Numbered from the stretch's first letter, positions 44,800 through 55,109 are shown. The stretch is 64,000 bases of DNA from Desulfococcus multivorans (GCF_001854245.1 NZ_CP015381.1:2515001-2579000); one strand, 5' to 3'. Translations and numbers: made by a program. The notes: a model not told the origin generated them from the sequence alone.

Positions 44800-45588
44800 T
44801 CAATCGGAGGGTCGGTTTCTCAGGATGAGCCCCTGGGGATCGCAGACTTCCCGAAGAATCCTGAGTTCGGTCGCCGTGGGCGGCGAAGCTTCGCAGGACC
44901 GGGAGACATCGACGGCAAAGCCCGTGCTGTCCTGGATCTCCCGGGGAGCGATTCCGGGATAATACCGGTCGAGATAGAGCCTCCGGGTCTCCGGATCGAT
45001 TCGCATCACCGCCTTGTTGGTGATGACGACCCCAATACCCCCGGGACGCAGGCCGGCCTTCTCCCGTGACCTGCCGCCGTCGAGTCCTCCCGGACTCGTC
45101 AGATAGTCGATCCGCTCGACGAACTTGCGTTTTTCATGCTGCATAAAAGCGATACACCGGGGGACGAAGGAGGCTACGTCGCATCCGCCGCCGCTGCCGG
45201 AGAAGCGAATCACCGGTCGGTCGTACGGACCGATACAGGTGGTGTTGAGGTTCCCGAACGGGTCGATCTGTGCCGCCCCTAAGATCGCGATGATCCGATC
45301 ACCGGTGAACCGGTTCTGCATGAAGGCAAAGGCGTCCAGCAGGTTCCCATGGGCGGCCGCGCCATACATGATCCGCGGATCGGATACCGCCAGCGGCAGC
45401 TCTGCGATGCGGGCGTCAACAGCCCCGGTCTCAAAAAAGATGACGCTGTTCGGGGCGTTGATCTTCTTGGCGGCGACAGCGGCCAGCATTGAGATACCGG
45501 TCCCGCAGAACACGATGTCTCCGTCCCCGATCTCCCGCGCGGCCATGATCGTCATCATCTCCCGAGGGGTGTAGCACAGCTTCTCCAT
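44800..45588 (-). CDS. CoA-transferase family, subunit B
   Basis: 262 residues of the glutaconate/3-oxoacid-type CoA-transferase beta fold. VIFFETGAVDARIAELPLAV contains the candidate catalytic Glu, GDRIIAILGAAQIDPFGNLN is a family motif and RFSGSGGGCDVASF the oxyanion/CoA region. It starts 4 bp after the subunit A stop. The pair would move CoA between carboxylic acids; substrate not visible. Downstream of parE and parC in the same direction. Confidence 0.88.
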   Translation of the reverse strand: MEKLCYTPREMMTIMAAREIGDGDIVFCGTGISMLAAVAAKKINAPNSVIFFETGAVDARIAELPLAVSDPRIMYGAAAHGNLLDAFAFMQNRFTGDRIIAILGAAQIDPFGNLNTTCIGPYDRPVIRFSGSGGGCDVASFVPRCIAFMQHEKRKFVERIDYLTSPGGLDGGRSREKAGLRPGGIGVVITNKAVMRIDPETRRLYLDRYYPGIAPREIQDSTGFAVDVSRSCEASPPTATELRILREVCDPQGLILRNRPSD

Positions 45589-45592
45589 GGGT

Positions 45593-46579
45593 TCATCCCC
45601 TTTTCATGTTCACGGCATAACCAGTCTCTGGATCGGCTTTCAACGCCTCTAACCTCGGCCGCCCAACCGCTTCCAGAAACGCCTCGTGGGAGTCGACCCC
45701 GAAAATGTACCGTTCCTGGTAGGCCGCGAACCGCTCCTCGTCCCCTGCGGCCTCGGCATAGGCCTTCAGGTATTCGGCGTCGTAGTCGTAACGGCGGTAG
45801 ACCGCGGTGGGATACCCGCCCCAGGGAACATGGCAGACGGCGCTGACGTGGGGAAAGGCAAGCTGGTTTCGCTCCGGATGAGCCCGAAGGGCCTCGGTTG
45901 TCGTCAGCGTCTCGCAGGTGACGATGACATGGCGGGAGGCCTTGGCCTGTTCGATATCCCCGAAAGGCAGCCCGTCAATGCGACATGTCCCCATGGCATC
46001 CGCGGTCTGGACGTGGAGCAGGGTCACATCGGGATTGACGGCCGGCACCAGCAGCACCCGGGAGGCCTCCCCCCAGGCGCCGAAGGGGTTGTCCATCACG
46101 ATCAGCTTGTCGTCCGGAAGGCGGGGATCATCTCTCCGCATCGCCTTCGAGAACCCCCACCGGGCGGCGATGTCCGATCCCAGACCGGAGAGGGTCGGCA
46201 GAAAAGGAACCCCCATGGCTCCTGCCAGGAATCGGAGACTCATCATATAATTGGAGTAATCCTCAACCACGATGCGCCCCGCCTCCACCGCCTTCCGAAA
46301 TCGAATGCAGGTGGGCGTCGCCACGCCGTTACCGCCATAGGCGATCTCGAGTCTCGCAACACAGCCCCCGCCGATCAGTTCGTCCAGTCCGGTGCCGTTG
46401 GAGTGGGCATAGAGATGCAGGTTCCGGACCCGTTGCCGGACGATCTCCCGGATCGCCGCCATGGGGTTTCGATTCAGGGTAAATCCGCCAATGGCCAGGT
46501 GGGTGCCGTCCCGGACATATCGACGGACGGCATCCGTAAGCGGCACCACCTTATGATGCTGCGGTTGCCTCTGTGTCAT
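45593..46579 (-). CDS. CoA-transferase family, subunit A
   Basis: 328 residues. Family features are THLAIGGFTLNRNPMAAIRE at the N-terminus, NLHLYAHSNGTGLDELIGGG, a middle AAMGVPFLP-type segment (GAMGVPFLPTLSGLGSD) and LLHVQTADAMGTCRIDGL. It resembles glutaconate CoA-transferase subunit A. It lies 9 bp after the parC stop and is coupled to subunit B, an unusual partnership with topoisomerase genes. Confidence 0.88.
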   Translation of the reverse strand: MTQRQPQHHKVVPLTDAVRRYVRDGTHLAIGGFTLNRNPMAAIREIVRQRVRNLHLYAHSNGTGLDELIGGGCVARLEIAYGGNGVATPTCIRFRKAVEAGRIVVEDYSNYMMSLRFLAGAMGVPFLPTLSGLGSDIAARWGFSKAMRRDDPRLPDDKLIVMDNPFGAWGEASRVLLVPAVNPDVTLLHVQTADAMGTCRIDGLPFGDIEQAKASRHVIVTCETLTTTEALRAHPERNQLAFPHVSAVCHVPWGGYPTAVYRRYDYDAEYLKAYAEAAGDEERFAAYQERYIFGVDSHEAFLEAVGRPRLEALKADPETGYAVNMKRG

Positions 46580-46588
46580 GGTTCGATA

Positions 46589-48895
46589 TCATTCCCCCGA
46601 TCCGCTGCCGGATGCATCGGCAGCACCGGAAGCGGGTTCGTGAGGCGGTATCACCTCTATGTAGTCAACCCGCTGGTATCCCCTGGGCAGGAGCTTTCCG
46701 CGGCGGCCTCTCTCCCCCATGAAAACCGACAGGCTCTCCCAGGTAAACCTGACCGCCTGTTTCCCGGAATGAACCTTTATTGTCGCCCCTTGGGGCACGA
46801 TCTCGATGATGTTAACCAGTTCCCGTCGCTCCCGGGCGGCTTTCGGGGGGATCTGAATGATCTTGTTTCCCTTCCCCTTGGACAACTCCGGCAGATTCCG
46901 GACGGGAAAGAGAAGCATCCGGCCTTCGGTGGTGACGATCGCCAGACAATCGGTTTCAGGATTCCGGACCTCCCGGGGCGGCAGGGGTCTCGCGTTCCGG
47001 GGAAGGGTCAGCATGGCCTTGCCCTTGGTGTTCTTGGTGGCCATGTTGTGGGCGTCGGTCACAAAACCGTATCCGCAGTCGCTGGCCAGCAAAAGCTTGC
47101 GGCCGGGTTCACCCATAACGACGGCGACAAAGCGCTCCCCGCTCGCCAGGGACAGCCGGCCTGTCAAAGGCTCCCCCTGACTTCTGGCCGACGGCAGCGT
47201 GCCCGACAGCAGGGCGTAGCTCCGTCCGGCGGTGTCGAGAAAGACGGCCGGCTGATGGGTGTTGCCCCGGGCCACGCTCAAAAGCGTGTCGCCGGCCTTG
47301 TAGGAGAGCTGTGCCGGATCGATGTTGTGTCCTTTTGCCGCTCGAACCCACCCGTTTACGGAAAGCACCACGGTAATCGGCTCGGGCGGTGCCAGATCCG
47401 TCTCCTTGATGGCATGGGCTTCCCTCCGTGCCACGATTCGGGTCCTCCGGGGATCGCCGTAGGTTTCCGCATCGGCGGCAAGTTCCTTCTTGATCAAGGT
47501 TTTCATGCGTCGATCCGAACCCAGAATCCGCTCGATCCGATCCCGCTCCTTCTCGAGGCCCGCCTTTTCCTCACGGATTTTAATCTCCTCCAGCCGCGCC
47601 AGTTGACGCAGGCGGATCTGAAGGATGGCTTCGGCTTGTAAAGGGCTGAGGTCGAAACCTGACATCAGGGCCGTCTTGGGCTCGTCGCTGTCCCTTATGA
47701 TCCGGATCACCGCATCGAGGTTGAGATAGGCAGCGAGGAGCCCGTCCAGAATATGAAGGCGTTCGGTGATTTTGTCAAACCGGAACCGCAGCCGTCGCGT
47801 CACCGTGTCCCGACGGAACTCGAGCCATTGGCGCAGGAGGTCGACGAGGCCGAAGGCCTGGGGTTTTCGGTTCAGGCCGATGGCCGTCATGTTCACCTTG
47901 ACGCTTTTCTCGAGGTCGGTGGTGGCGAAAAGATGGCTCATGAGGGCCTCCTTGTCCACGCGGGCAGACCGGGGCAGTATCATGATGCGCGTCGGCTCCT
48001 CCTGGTCCGAAAGATCCCGGATATCCGAGACCATGGGAAGCTTTTTGGCGATCATCTGCGCGGCGATCTGCTCGATGACCTTCTCGGGGGAAACCTGATA
48101 GGGCAGGGCTGTGACGACAATGTCGCCGTTGTCGAGCTCATAGGTGGCCCGCATCCGGATCATGCCCTGACCGTTCCGGTAGATCTCCGTCAACTCCGCC
48201 GCCGGCGTGATGATCTCCGCCCCCGTCGGGAAGTCCGGCCCCGGGACGATCCCGCAGATATCCTCCAGCGACGCGTTGGGATTGTCGATGAGGTGGATGC
48301 AGGCTGCAACGATCTCCCGCAGGTTGTGGGGCGGGATGTCCGTGGCCATGCCGACGGCGATCCCTGCTGCGCCGTTCAGAATGATATTGGGCAGCCTCGC
48401 CGGCAGCATCCGCGGCTCTTCAAGGGTTCCGTCGAAGTTGGGCACCCAGTCGACGGTGCCCATGGAGAGTTCCGAGAGGAACACATCGGCATAGGCCGAG
48501 AGACGGGCCTCGGTATACCGCATGGCGGCGAATTCCTTTGGAGAGGCGATGGAACCCCAGTTCCCCTGTCCGTCGATGAAGGGATACCGATAGGAAAAAT
48601 TCTGGGCCATGAGCACCATGGCCTCGTAACAGGCCGAATCGCCGTGGGGGTGGTATTTACCGAGGACATCCCCCACCGTTCGAGCGGATTTCTTGGGCTT
48701 TGCGGTGGCCTTGAGGCCCAGTTCGCTCATGGCGTAGACGATGCGGCGCTGGACCGGTTTGAGACCGTCTCCCACAAAGGGCAGTGCCCGGTCCATGATC
48801 ACGTACATGGCGTAGTTGAGATAGGCGGGCCGGACAAAATTTCCGAGGGAAAGCTGCTCGGCGCCTTCATCGACGATGGATGCGGTGTCGCTCAT
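46589..48895 (-). CDS. parC: DNA topoisomerase IV subunit A
   Basis: Breakage-reunion subunit that decatenates replicated chromosomes. 768 residues. [19 protein letters not shown] is the quinolone-determining region, with Ser87 and Glu91 at the usual positions (susceptible-type residues). The catalytic Tyr127 lies in [11 protein letters not shown]. The C-terminal beta-propeller is short and carries [19 protein letters not shown]. It starts 35 bp after the parE stop. Confidence 0.95.
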   Translation of the reverse strand: MSDTASIVDEGAEQLSLGNFVRPAYLNYAMYVIMDRALPFVGDGLKPVQRRIVYAMSELGLKATAKPKKSARTVGDVLGKYHPHGDSACYEAMVLMAQNFSYRYPFIDGQGNWGSIASPKEFAAMRYTEARLSAYADVFLSELSMGTVDWVPNFDGTLEEPRMLPARLPNIILNGAAGIAVGMATDIPPHNLREIVAACIHLIDNPNASLEDICGIVPGPDFPTGAEIITPAAELTEIYRNGQGMIRMRATYELDNGDIVVTALPYQVSPEKVIEQIAAQMIAKKLPMVSDIRDLSDQEEPTRIMILPRSARVDKEALMSHLFATTDLEKSVKVNMTAIGLNRKPQAFGLVDLLRQWLEFRRDTVTRRLRFRFDKITERLHILDGLLAAYLNLDAVIRIIRDSDEPKTALMSGFDLSPLQAEAILQIRLRQLARLEEIKIREEKAGLEKERDRIERILGSDRRMKTLIKKELAADAETYGDPRRTRIVARREAHAIKETDLAPPEPITVVLSVNGWVRAAKGHNIDPAQLSYKAGDTLLSVARGNTHQPAVFLDTAGRSYALLSGTLPSARSQGEPLTGRLSLASGERFVAVVMGEPGRKLLLASDCGYGFVTDAHNMATKNTKGKAMLTLPRNARPLPPREVRNPETDCLAIVTTEGRMLLFPVRNLPELSKGKGNKIIQIPPKAARERRELVNIIEIVPQGATIKVHSGKQAVRFTWESLSVFMGERGRRGKLLPRGYQRVDYIEVIPPHEPASGAADASGSGSGE

Positions 48896-48930
48896 TAGAC
48901 TTCACTCCGTGGCGGTGTGTCGAATGGGTT

Positions 48931-50862
48931 TCAGAGGATTTCGGATTCGGCCAGGTCGCCCTCGGCCTCGAGCCAGTGCCTGCGGTCCTTGGAGCGCTTT
49001 TTGGCCAGAAGCATGTCCATGGTTTCAAATATTCCGGCCTCATCATCCAGGGTGAGTTGGACAAGACGCCGGGAATCCGGAAACATGGTGGTCTCCCTGA
49101 GCTGACCGGGGTTCATTTCCCCCAGACCCTTGAACCGCTGGACACCGATCCGCCCCTTTTTGGGGCTCTTTTCGAGCCGCTTCAGGATGGCGTCCTTTTC
49201 GTTTTCATCCAGCGCATAATAAACGCTCTTGCCCTGGTCGATCCGATAAAGCGGGGGCATGGCGACGAAGATACGCCCCGCCGCGACGAGCGGCTTGAAA
49301 TGTTTGAGAAACAGCGCGCAGAGGAGGGTGGCGATGTGAAGCCCGTCGGAATCGGCGTCGGCCAGGATGATAATCCTTCCGTACCGGAGTTCGGAAAGGC
49401 TCGACGCTCCGGGATCGACCCCGGTGGCCACGGCGATATCGTGAATCTCGTTGGATTTCAGGATCTGGTCGGTGTCGACCTCCCAGGTGTTCAGAATCTT
49501 TCCGCGGAGCGGCAGCACCGCCTGGGTTTGCTTGTCCCGCGCCTGTTTCGCCGAACCGCCTGCCGAGTCCCCCTCCACGAGGAAAAGCTCGGCCTCGGAC
49601 GGATCCTGGGAGATGCAGTCGGCAAGTTTTCCCGGCAGGGTCGGCCCCGACCCTGCTTTTCTGCGCACGACCTTTCTGGCGGCCTTGAGACGTTTTCGGG
49701 CATTTTCGATGGCCATCTCGGCCAACCGTTCCCCTGCATCGGTATTGAGGTTGAGCCAGAGGGCGAAGGCGTCCCGGACGATGTTCGACACAAAAGCGGC
49801 ACACTCCCGGGATGAGAGCCGCTCCTTGGTCTGGCCCGAGAACTGGGGATCGTTCATTTTCACCGAGAGCACGTAGGCACAGCGGTCCCACAAATCTTCC
49901 GGGCTCAATTTGATGCCGCGGGGCATCAGGTTCCTGAAATCGCAAAATTCCCGCAGAGCCGCCAGGAGGCCGCTCCGGAAGCCGTTGACGTGGGTGCCGC
50001 CCACCGGTGTCGGGATCAGGTTGACGTAGCTCTCGGCAACCATCGGCGCCTGTTCCGGGAGCCAGACCGCAGCCCAGGCCACCGCCTCCCCTTCTCCCTC
50101 ATGGCTGCCCATGAACGGATCCTCGGGGATGCGCTCGTGATCGGCCATGGCTTCCAGGAGATAGTCCTTGAGGCCGTCTTCGAAATACCATTTTTCCGTC
50201 TCCCCCGAAGCCTTGTCGGTGAAGATCACCGTGAGCCGGGGACAGAGAACGGCCTTGGCCCGAAGGGCATGACGAAGCTTTCGCACGGAAAAGCCCGGCG
50301 TATCGAAATAGCGCGGATCCGGCCAGAACCGCACCGTCGATCCGGTGTTGCGGATCCCCACCGTTCCGATTGGGGTCAGCTCCGACGTTTTGCGGCCGTT
50401 GGCAAAGGCGATGGCATACCTGTTTCCGCCGCGTCGGATCTCCACCTCGAGGCGTGTGGAAAGCGCGTTGACCACCGACACCCCAACCCCGTGCAGCCCT
50501 CCTGAGAACCGGTAGTTTTTGTTCCCGAACTTGGCCCCGGCATGAAGCTTCGTCATGATGACCTCGACCCCGGTCATCCCCTCTTCGGGGTGAAGGTCGA
50601 CCGGCATGCCACGGCCGTCGTCGGCCACCTCCAGAGAACCGTCCTCGTAAAGCACCACTCTGATCTGACGGGCAAAGCCGGCAACGGCCTCGTCCACGGC
50701 GTTGTCAATGACCTCCTGGGCGAGATGGTTCGGCCGGCTCGTATCCGTATACATTCCCGGCCGCCGGCGGACCGGATCGAGCCCCCGCAAAACCTCGAGG
50801 GACGCGGCATCGTAATCCCCGCCGGAATTACCGTCAAAAAGATCCCTGCCTTTGATAATCAA
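48931..50862 (-). CDS. parE: DNA topoisomerase IV subunit B
   Basis: ATPase subunit partner of ParC. 643 residues. GHKL ATPase motifs are VIDNAVDEAVAGFA, VADDGRGMPVDLHPEEGM and GGLHGVGVSVVNALS. The TOPRIM domain has ELFLVEGDSAGGSAKQARD and ILADADSDGLHI, and the C-terminus has GRIGVQRFKGLGEMNPGQL. The length and the order match ParE rather than the longer GyrB. First gene of the parE-parC-CoA-transferase unit. Confidence 0.95.
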   Translation of the reverse strand: MIIKGRDLFDGNSGGDYDAASLEVLRGLDPVRRRPGMYTDTSRPNHLAQEVIDNAVDEAVAGFARQIRVVLYEDGSLEVADDGRGMPVDLHPEEGMTGVEVIMTKLHAGAKFGNKNYRFSGGLHGVGVSVVNALSTRLEVEIRRGGNRYAIAFANGRKTSELTPIGTVGIRNTGSTVRFWPDPRYFDTPGFSVRKLRHALRAKAVLCPRLTVIFTDKASGETEKWYFEDGLKDYLLEAMADHERIPEDPFMGSHEGEGEAVAWAAVWLPEQAPMVAESYVNLIPTPVGGTHVNGFRSGLLAALREFCDFRNLMPRGIKLSPEDLWDRCAYVLSVKMNDPQFSGQTKERLSSRECAAFVSNIVRDAFALWLNLNTDAGERLAEMAIENARKRLKAARKVVRRKAGSGPTLPGKLADCISQDPSEAELFLVEGDSAGGSAKQARDKQTQAVLPLRGKILNTWEVDTDQILKSNEIHDIAVATGVDPGASSLSELRYGRIIILADADSDGLHIATLLCALFLKHFKPLVAAGRIFVAMPPLYRIDQGKSVYYALDENEKDAILKRLEKSPKKGRIGVQRFKGLGEMNPGQLRETTMFPDSRRLVQLTLDDEAGIFETMDMLLAKKRSKDRRHWLEAEGDLAESEIL

Positions 50863-50919
50863 CCTCCGTTCACATCAAGCAGAGCAGCGCCCAACCAACA
50901 GGCGCCGTCGTTGTAAATA

Positions 50920-51023
50920 GACTGAAGACTGAAGACTGAAGACTGAAGACTGAAGACTGAAGGGGTGTAACCGTGGCGAACGGAGCATTTGTGCCCCTTC
51001 AGCCTTCAGTCTTCAGTCTTCAG
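50920..51023. repeat. Heptamer tandem array forming a large potential hairpin
   Basis: Six perfect GACTGAA units at 50920-50961, then GGGG and a 30-base loop. The complementary arm CCCC-TTCAG-CCTTCAGTC-type follows at 50994-51023 with three to four TTCAGTC units. It could act as a bidirectional block between parE and tesB, which are divergent. Copy number is likely to be variable. Confidence 0.85.
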
Positions 51024-51248
51024 CCTCTAAAATACCATTCCTGCATCAAAAAGCAAATCCTAATCCGCGGCGGCCCGTTGTTCCGGCGCTGCTGAAGAAA
51101 GCCCCTCGATGCCGGGATAACGGTTGAATTCCCTTCGCGTGGCGGCTATAATTCCAACACCGTGGAGGAAATATCGTTCGGCACAGACCGGGATCCAGGC
51201 CGCTCCGGACGACTGCGTTCAGGGATTCATGACATGGAGGGAGCTCTC

Positions 51249-52145
51249 ATGAGCGTCTGCGTTGAAGACAATGTGCTGGAAGAACTGATCAAGCTCTTGA
51301 AACTGGAAAAGATCGAGGAGAACATTTTTCGCGGCCAGAGTCAGGATCTGGGTTATCGCAGCGTCTATGGGGGACAGGTGCTCGGTCAAGCCCTGTCGGC
51401 AGCCTGCCAGACCGTTCCCAAAGACCGTAGGATTCACAGCCTTCATGCGTACTTTCTGAGAATGGGCGACGCCCGGAAACCCATCGTTTATGACGTGGAC
51501 TGCATCCGGGACGGCAAGAGCTTTACGACCCGCCGGGTGGTCGCCATCCAGAAGGGACGCGCCGTATTCAGCATGTCGGCATCGTTTCAGGTGGACGAGC
51601 CGGGCTTCGAGCATCAGGACGCCCCGCCGAGCGTACCAGGGCCCGAAGGTCTCGAATCCGACATCGAATTCGCCCTCCGCCATCAGGACAAAATACCGGC
51701 CGCCATCCGGGAAAAAATTATCTGCAGAAGACCCATCGAGATGCGACCCGTCAACCCCATCAAGCCCTTTGCTCCGGAGAAACGGGAACCGGTCCGGTAC
51801 ACCTGGTTCAAAACCATCGACCGGATGCCCGATGACCCGGCTGTTCACCGGTATCTGCTGGCCTATGCCTCCGACTTCGGCCTGGTGGTAACGGCGCTCT
51901 ATCCCCACGGCCACAGCTACTGGGAGCCGTCCATGCAGGTGGCGAGTCTGGATCATGCCATGTGGTTCCACCGGGATTTCCGCATCGACGACTGGCTCCT
52001 TTATGTCATGAAAAGCCCCAATGCCTGTAAGGCTCGAGGCCTGGCCTCAGGGAGGATTTACACCCGGGACGGCAGGCTCATTGCCTCGGTGGTGCAGGAA
52101 GGCCTGATCCGCTACCACGATGATCCGCACCAGGGCATCCCGTGA
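51249..52145 (+). CDS. tesB: Acyl-CoA thioesterase II
   Basis: Double-hotdog thioesterase of 298 residues. It contains FRGQSQDLGYRSVYGGQVLG, which is the TesB N-terminal signature, HSLHAYFLRMGDARKPIVYD and the C-terminal half with SLDHAMWFHRDFRIDDWLLY. The catalytic Asp/Thr/Gln set is distributed across the second hotdog. GGAGGG lies 7 bp before ATG 51249. Its stop overlaps the comF start (GTGA), so they are co-translated. Confidence 0.93.
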   Translation: MSVCVEDNVLEELIKLLKLEKIEENIFRGQSQDLGYRSVYGGQVLGQALSAACQTVPKDRRIHSLHAYFLRMGDARKPIVYDVDCIRDGKSFTTRRVVAIQKGRAVFSMSASFQVDEPGFEHQDAPPSVPGPEGLESDIEFALRHQDKIPAAIREKIICRRPIEMRPVNPIKPFAPEKREPVRYTWFKTIDRMPDDPAVHRYLLAYASDFGLVVTALYPHGHSYWEPSMQVASLDHAMWFHRDFRIDDWLLYVMKSPNACKARGLASGRIYTRDGRLIASVVQEGLIRYHDDPHQGIP

Positions 52146-52984
52146 AACCGATCCATCTGCCGCTTCGCAGGATCCGAGCCGTCGGGCGGGCGCTTCTGGA
52201 TTTCACCTTCCCCTCCAAATGCACGGTTTGCGGTGCATTTTTCCCTGGGACCGTCGAAGCCGATCCCAGCGGCGTGGCGGCACCGCCGCCCCAGGCCTTT
52301 GCAGCCGCGTTAACCCCATTTTTCTGCCCCCGGTGCCGCAGCGACTTCACTGCCTGGGACGGCCCTCACTGCTGTCGTTGCGGCAGACCGATCGACAACC
52401 GCGGGGAGTGGGGTCCGATCTGCGATTCCTGCCTGAAAAAACCAAGGCAATTTCACAAAGTCCGGGCATTCGGCATCTACGACGGCAGCCTCAAAACCGC
52501 CCTTCATCAACTCAAATACCGGTCCAGAACCCAACTGGCCGGTCCCCTGGGGCGCCTCCTTTTTTCAACCTTTCTTCAGCACTGGCCCGAAGCGGATATC
52601 GATCTCGTGATCCCGGTTCCGCTTCACCCCCGCAAGTTCCGGCGACGGGGATTCAACCAGGCCTTTCTGCTCATACGACAGTGGCCCGAGCTCGCCGCCG
52701 AAATGCAGATTCCCGTTTTCCAGGAGATGATTCAAAAATCCGCCCTGAAAAGGGTCCGCGATACGGACACCCAGGTCGGAATGAAACGGAGCACGCGCCG
52801 GACAAACATCCAGAACGCCTTTGCCGTGGCCGGAGAGTGCGATGTCCGTGAAAAAAAAATCCTGTTGGTGGACGACGTCTACACCACCGGCGCCACGGCC
52901 GATGAGTGCGCGCGAACCCTGTGCAGGGCCGGGGCCGGGAGGGTCGACGTGCTCACGCTTGCGCAAACCGTTCAAAGCCGGTAA
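52142..52984 (+). CDS. ComF-family phosphoribosyltransferase-like protein
   Basis: 280 residues starting at GTG 52142. The N-terminal zinc region has CTVCGAFF, CPRCRSDF, CCRCGRP and CDSCLKKP. The C-terminal PRTase-like domain has VIPVPLHPRKFRRRGFNQA and KKILLVDDVYTTGATADECA, the PRPP-binding loop. ComF participates in DNA uptake in competent bacteria; elsewhere its role is unclear. A 4-bp overlap with tesB. Confidence 0.92.
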   Translation: MKPIHLPLRRIRAVGRALLDFTFPSKCTVCGAFFPGTVEADPSGVAAPPPQAFAAALTPFFCPRCRSDFTAWDGPHCCRCGRPIDNRGEWGPICDSCLKKPRQFHKVRAFGIYDGSLKTALHQLKYRSRTQLAGPLGRLLFSTFLQHWPEADIDLVIPVPLHPRKFRRRGFNQAFLLIRQWPELAAEMQIPVFQEMIQKSALKRVRDTDTQVGMKRSTRRTNIQNAFAVAGECDVREKKILLVDDVYTTGATADECARTLCRAGAGRVDVLTLAQTVQSR

Positions 52985-53016
52985 TAGACCGGTCCATGGG
53001 AGGATGATCGAACCGC

Positions 53017-53433
53017 ATGTATCCGGATCAGCCCCGCGTCGGCGTCGGCGCCGTGGTATTCAAGAACGACAAGATCCTGTTGGTCCTTCGAGGCAAGCCC
53101 CCCGCGGAAGGGGTCTGGGCCATCCCCGGCGGTCGTCTCAACCTGGGAGAGACCCTGAAGGAAGCGGCTGAAAGGGAGATCAGGGAGGAGACCGGCATCG
53201 ACATCCGGGCCGGTGAACCGGTGTTTACCTTTGACGTCATCGAGCGCGACCCGGACGGAGGGATACGCTTCCATTACGTCATTGTGGATCTCGCGGCGGA
53301 ATACGTGGGGGGCGTACCCTCGGCCGGAGACGACGCCGTAGAGGTCCGATGGGTGTCTGCGGCGGAGATGGATGCAATGGACGTCAATCCCACCACCCGA
53401 AAATTGCTGAAAACCCGGTTCAGTTTTGGCTGA
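53017..53433 (+). CDS. Nudix hydrolase
   Basis: 138 residues. The Nudix box GGRLNLGETLKEAAEREI, continuing REETGI, has all metal-binding Glu residues (G-x5-E-x7-REUxEExGU). The preceding LVLRGKPPAEGVWAIPGG is typical of ADP-ribose or (d)NTP pyrophosphohydrolases. Substrate cannot be assigned. Starts 32 bp after comF. Confidence 0.93.
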   Translation: MYPDQPRVGVGAVVFKNDKILLVLRGKPPAEGVWAIPGGRLNLGETLKEAAEREIREETGIDIRAGEPVFTFDVIERDPDGGIRFHYVIVDLAAEYVGGVPSAGDDAVEVRWVSAAEMDAMDVNPTTRKLLKTRFSFG

Positions 53434-53546
53434 TCAGCCCGGAGCGGCTTCCACGGACCCGCGAAAAGGTTGACGGGTTATCCTACCCATTCGACTTTCG
53501 ACTTTCATGATGGTGATCGGATAGAGGTGCCGGGAGGATACGGCCT

Positions 53547-54131
53547 ATGAATTACCCATTATCAAAGACGGATTGTATGGAAAAAAACCGCGTCAAATGG
53601 AACGAAAAGTATCGGAAGGATCCCCATATGAAACCGCCCACGGCCATTGTCCGACGTTTTGGACCCATGGCTCCCGCAGGTCCGGCTCTGGACATCGCAT
53701 GCGGCACCGGCGGAAACACGCTCTTCCTGGCTGAAAAGGGATTTGACGTCGATGCCGTCGACATCTCCGACGCAGCCCTTGCCGTCATCGCCGGCAAACA
53801 CCAGCGGATCCGGACCGTTCACGCCGACCTGGACACCTATGATATCCCACCGGAGCGGTACACCCTGATCCTGAACATCCGTTTTCTGAACCGGCGCCTC
53901 TTTCCCTACATTCGAGAGGCGCTCCGTCCCGGGGGAATGCTGATCTTCGAGACTTACGTGGAAGCCCCCGAATACGGCGCCCAGGCCGTATCGTGCCGCG
54001 ACTATTTGCTGCGGGACAACGAGCTGCTTCACGCCTTCATTTCCCTTTATATCATCTATTACCAGGAAAAGACCGTCTCCACGCCCAGGGGATTGTGGCG
54101 CACGGCAACCCTGGTGGGGATCAAACGATGA
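53547..54131 (+). CDS. Class I SAM-dependent methyltransferase (TehB-like)
   Basis: 194 residues. Motif I ALDIACGTGGNTLFLAEKG near residues 50-68, VDAVDISDAAL after it, and a later FETYVEAPEYG segment. The fold matches small TehB/UbiE-type methyltransferases; substrate unknown. GGGAGGA lies 8 bp before ATG 53547; a second ATG at 53577 is possible. The stop overlaps the transporter start (ATGA). Confidence 0.85.
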   Translation: MNYPLSKTDCMEKNRVKWNEKYRKDPHMKPPTAIVRRFGPMAPAGPALDIACGTGGNTLFLAEKGFDVDAVDISDAALAVIAGKHQRIRTVHADLDTYDIPPERYTLILNIRFLNRRLFPYIREALRPGGMLIFETYVEAPEYGAQAVSCRDYLLRDNELLHAFISLYIIYYQEKTVSTPRGLWRTATLVGIKR

Positions 54132-55045
54132 AACATTCCCCAGGGATGGACACCGCCGTTTCGGCGCCGTGGGTAAACCCGTTTTTCGCTCTGGTGGTCG
54201 GCGTCTTCGCCGTGTCTACGGGGGCAATCTTCGCCAGACTGGCCGGTGAGGCCCCCGCCCTGGTCATCGCGGCCTATCGCGTGGGGTTGGCGACGCTGGT
54301 CCTTCTGCCCGTGGCCTTCTTTACCGCCCGACGTGAGCTGATGCGCCTTTCCGGAGCCGATCTGAGGCTTGCCGGATTTTCGGGCCTCTTTCTCGCCCTT
54401 CATTTCGCCACATGGATCTCCTCCCTGGATTACACCTCGGTTACCAACAGCGTCGTGCTCGTCAACACCAATCCCCTGTGGGTGGGCATTCTGACGCCCT
54501 TCATCACGGGAGAGCGTCTGGGCAGAACCGCCGTGGTCAGCATTCTCATCAGCGTCGTGGGCGGCGTCATCATCGGCTACGGAGATTTCGAGACCGGCGG
54601 CAAGGCGCTTCTGGGCGATGCCCTCGCCCTTGCCGGGAGCATCTGCGCGGCGGTCTACCTCCTGATCGGCCGCCGCCTTCGGCAGAAACTGACACTCACG
54701 GCCTATGTCACCGTCTGCTACGGAAGCGCCGCCGTCATTCTGTGGGCCATGGTCCTTTGTCTTCGACTGCCGATCAGCGGTTTTTCCACCAACACCGTCA
54801 CCGCCTTCTGGGCCATGGCCCTCATTCCCCAGCTGATCGGCCATACGAGTTACAACTGGTCTTTGCGATGGTTCAGCGCCGGCACCATCGCCGTGAGCCT
54901 CCTGGGAGAGCCCATCGGCAGCAGTATCATGGCCTATTTTCTCTTCGACGAGGGCTTCACCGTCCACAAGCTGCTCGGCGGGGGCCTGATCCTTTTCGCC
55001 ATCTACCTGGCGTCCCGGGGGGAAGCGACAAAGAAAGCGGGATGA
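54128..55045 (+). CDS. EamA/DMT-family membrane transporter
   Basis: 305 residues with ten predicted hydrophobic segments in two EamA repeats. TSVTNSVVLVNTNPLWVGIL closes the first and RWFSAGTIAVSLLGEPIGSS the second, where the conserved Glu-Pro occurs. Probably exports metabolites from the cytoplasm; substrate unknown. Translationally coupled to the methyltransferase. Confidence 0.9.
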   Translation: MKHSPGMDTAVSAPWVNPFFALVVGVFAVSTGAIFARLAGEAPALVIAAYRVGLATLVLLPVAFFTARRELMRLSGADLRLAGFSGLFLALHFATWISSLDYTSVTNSVVLVNTNPLWVGILTPFITGERLGRTAVVSILISVVGGVIIGYGDFETGGKALLGDALALAGSICAAVYLLIGRRLRQKLTLTAYVTVCYGSAAVILWAMVLCLRLPISGFSTNTVTAFWAMALIPQLIGHTSYNWSLRWFSAGTIAVSLLGEPIGSSIMAYFLFDEGFTVHKLLGGGLILFAIYLASRGEATKKAG

Positions 55046-55109
55046 TTCCCGTTGACAAAGCGGCATCGATGCTTTAAGCAACACCCAGTCGAAATTTGGC
55101 CGTCGATCC

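Noticed and set aside
45686-47641. Plus-strand frame of 651 codons antisense to CoA-transferase and parC
   Set aside because: No family resemblance; both sense genes have complete catalytic motifs.
50920-51023. Possible CRISPR or iteron origin
   Set aside because: The units are contiguous 7-mers without spacers and are paired with a complementary arm, so it is a tandem array and hairpin.
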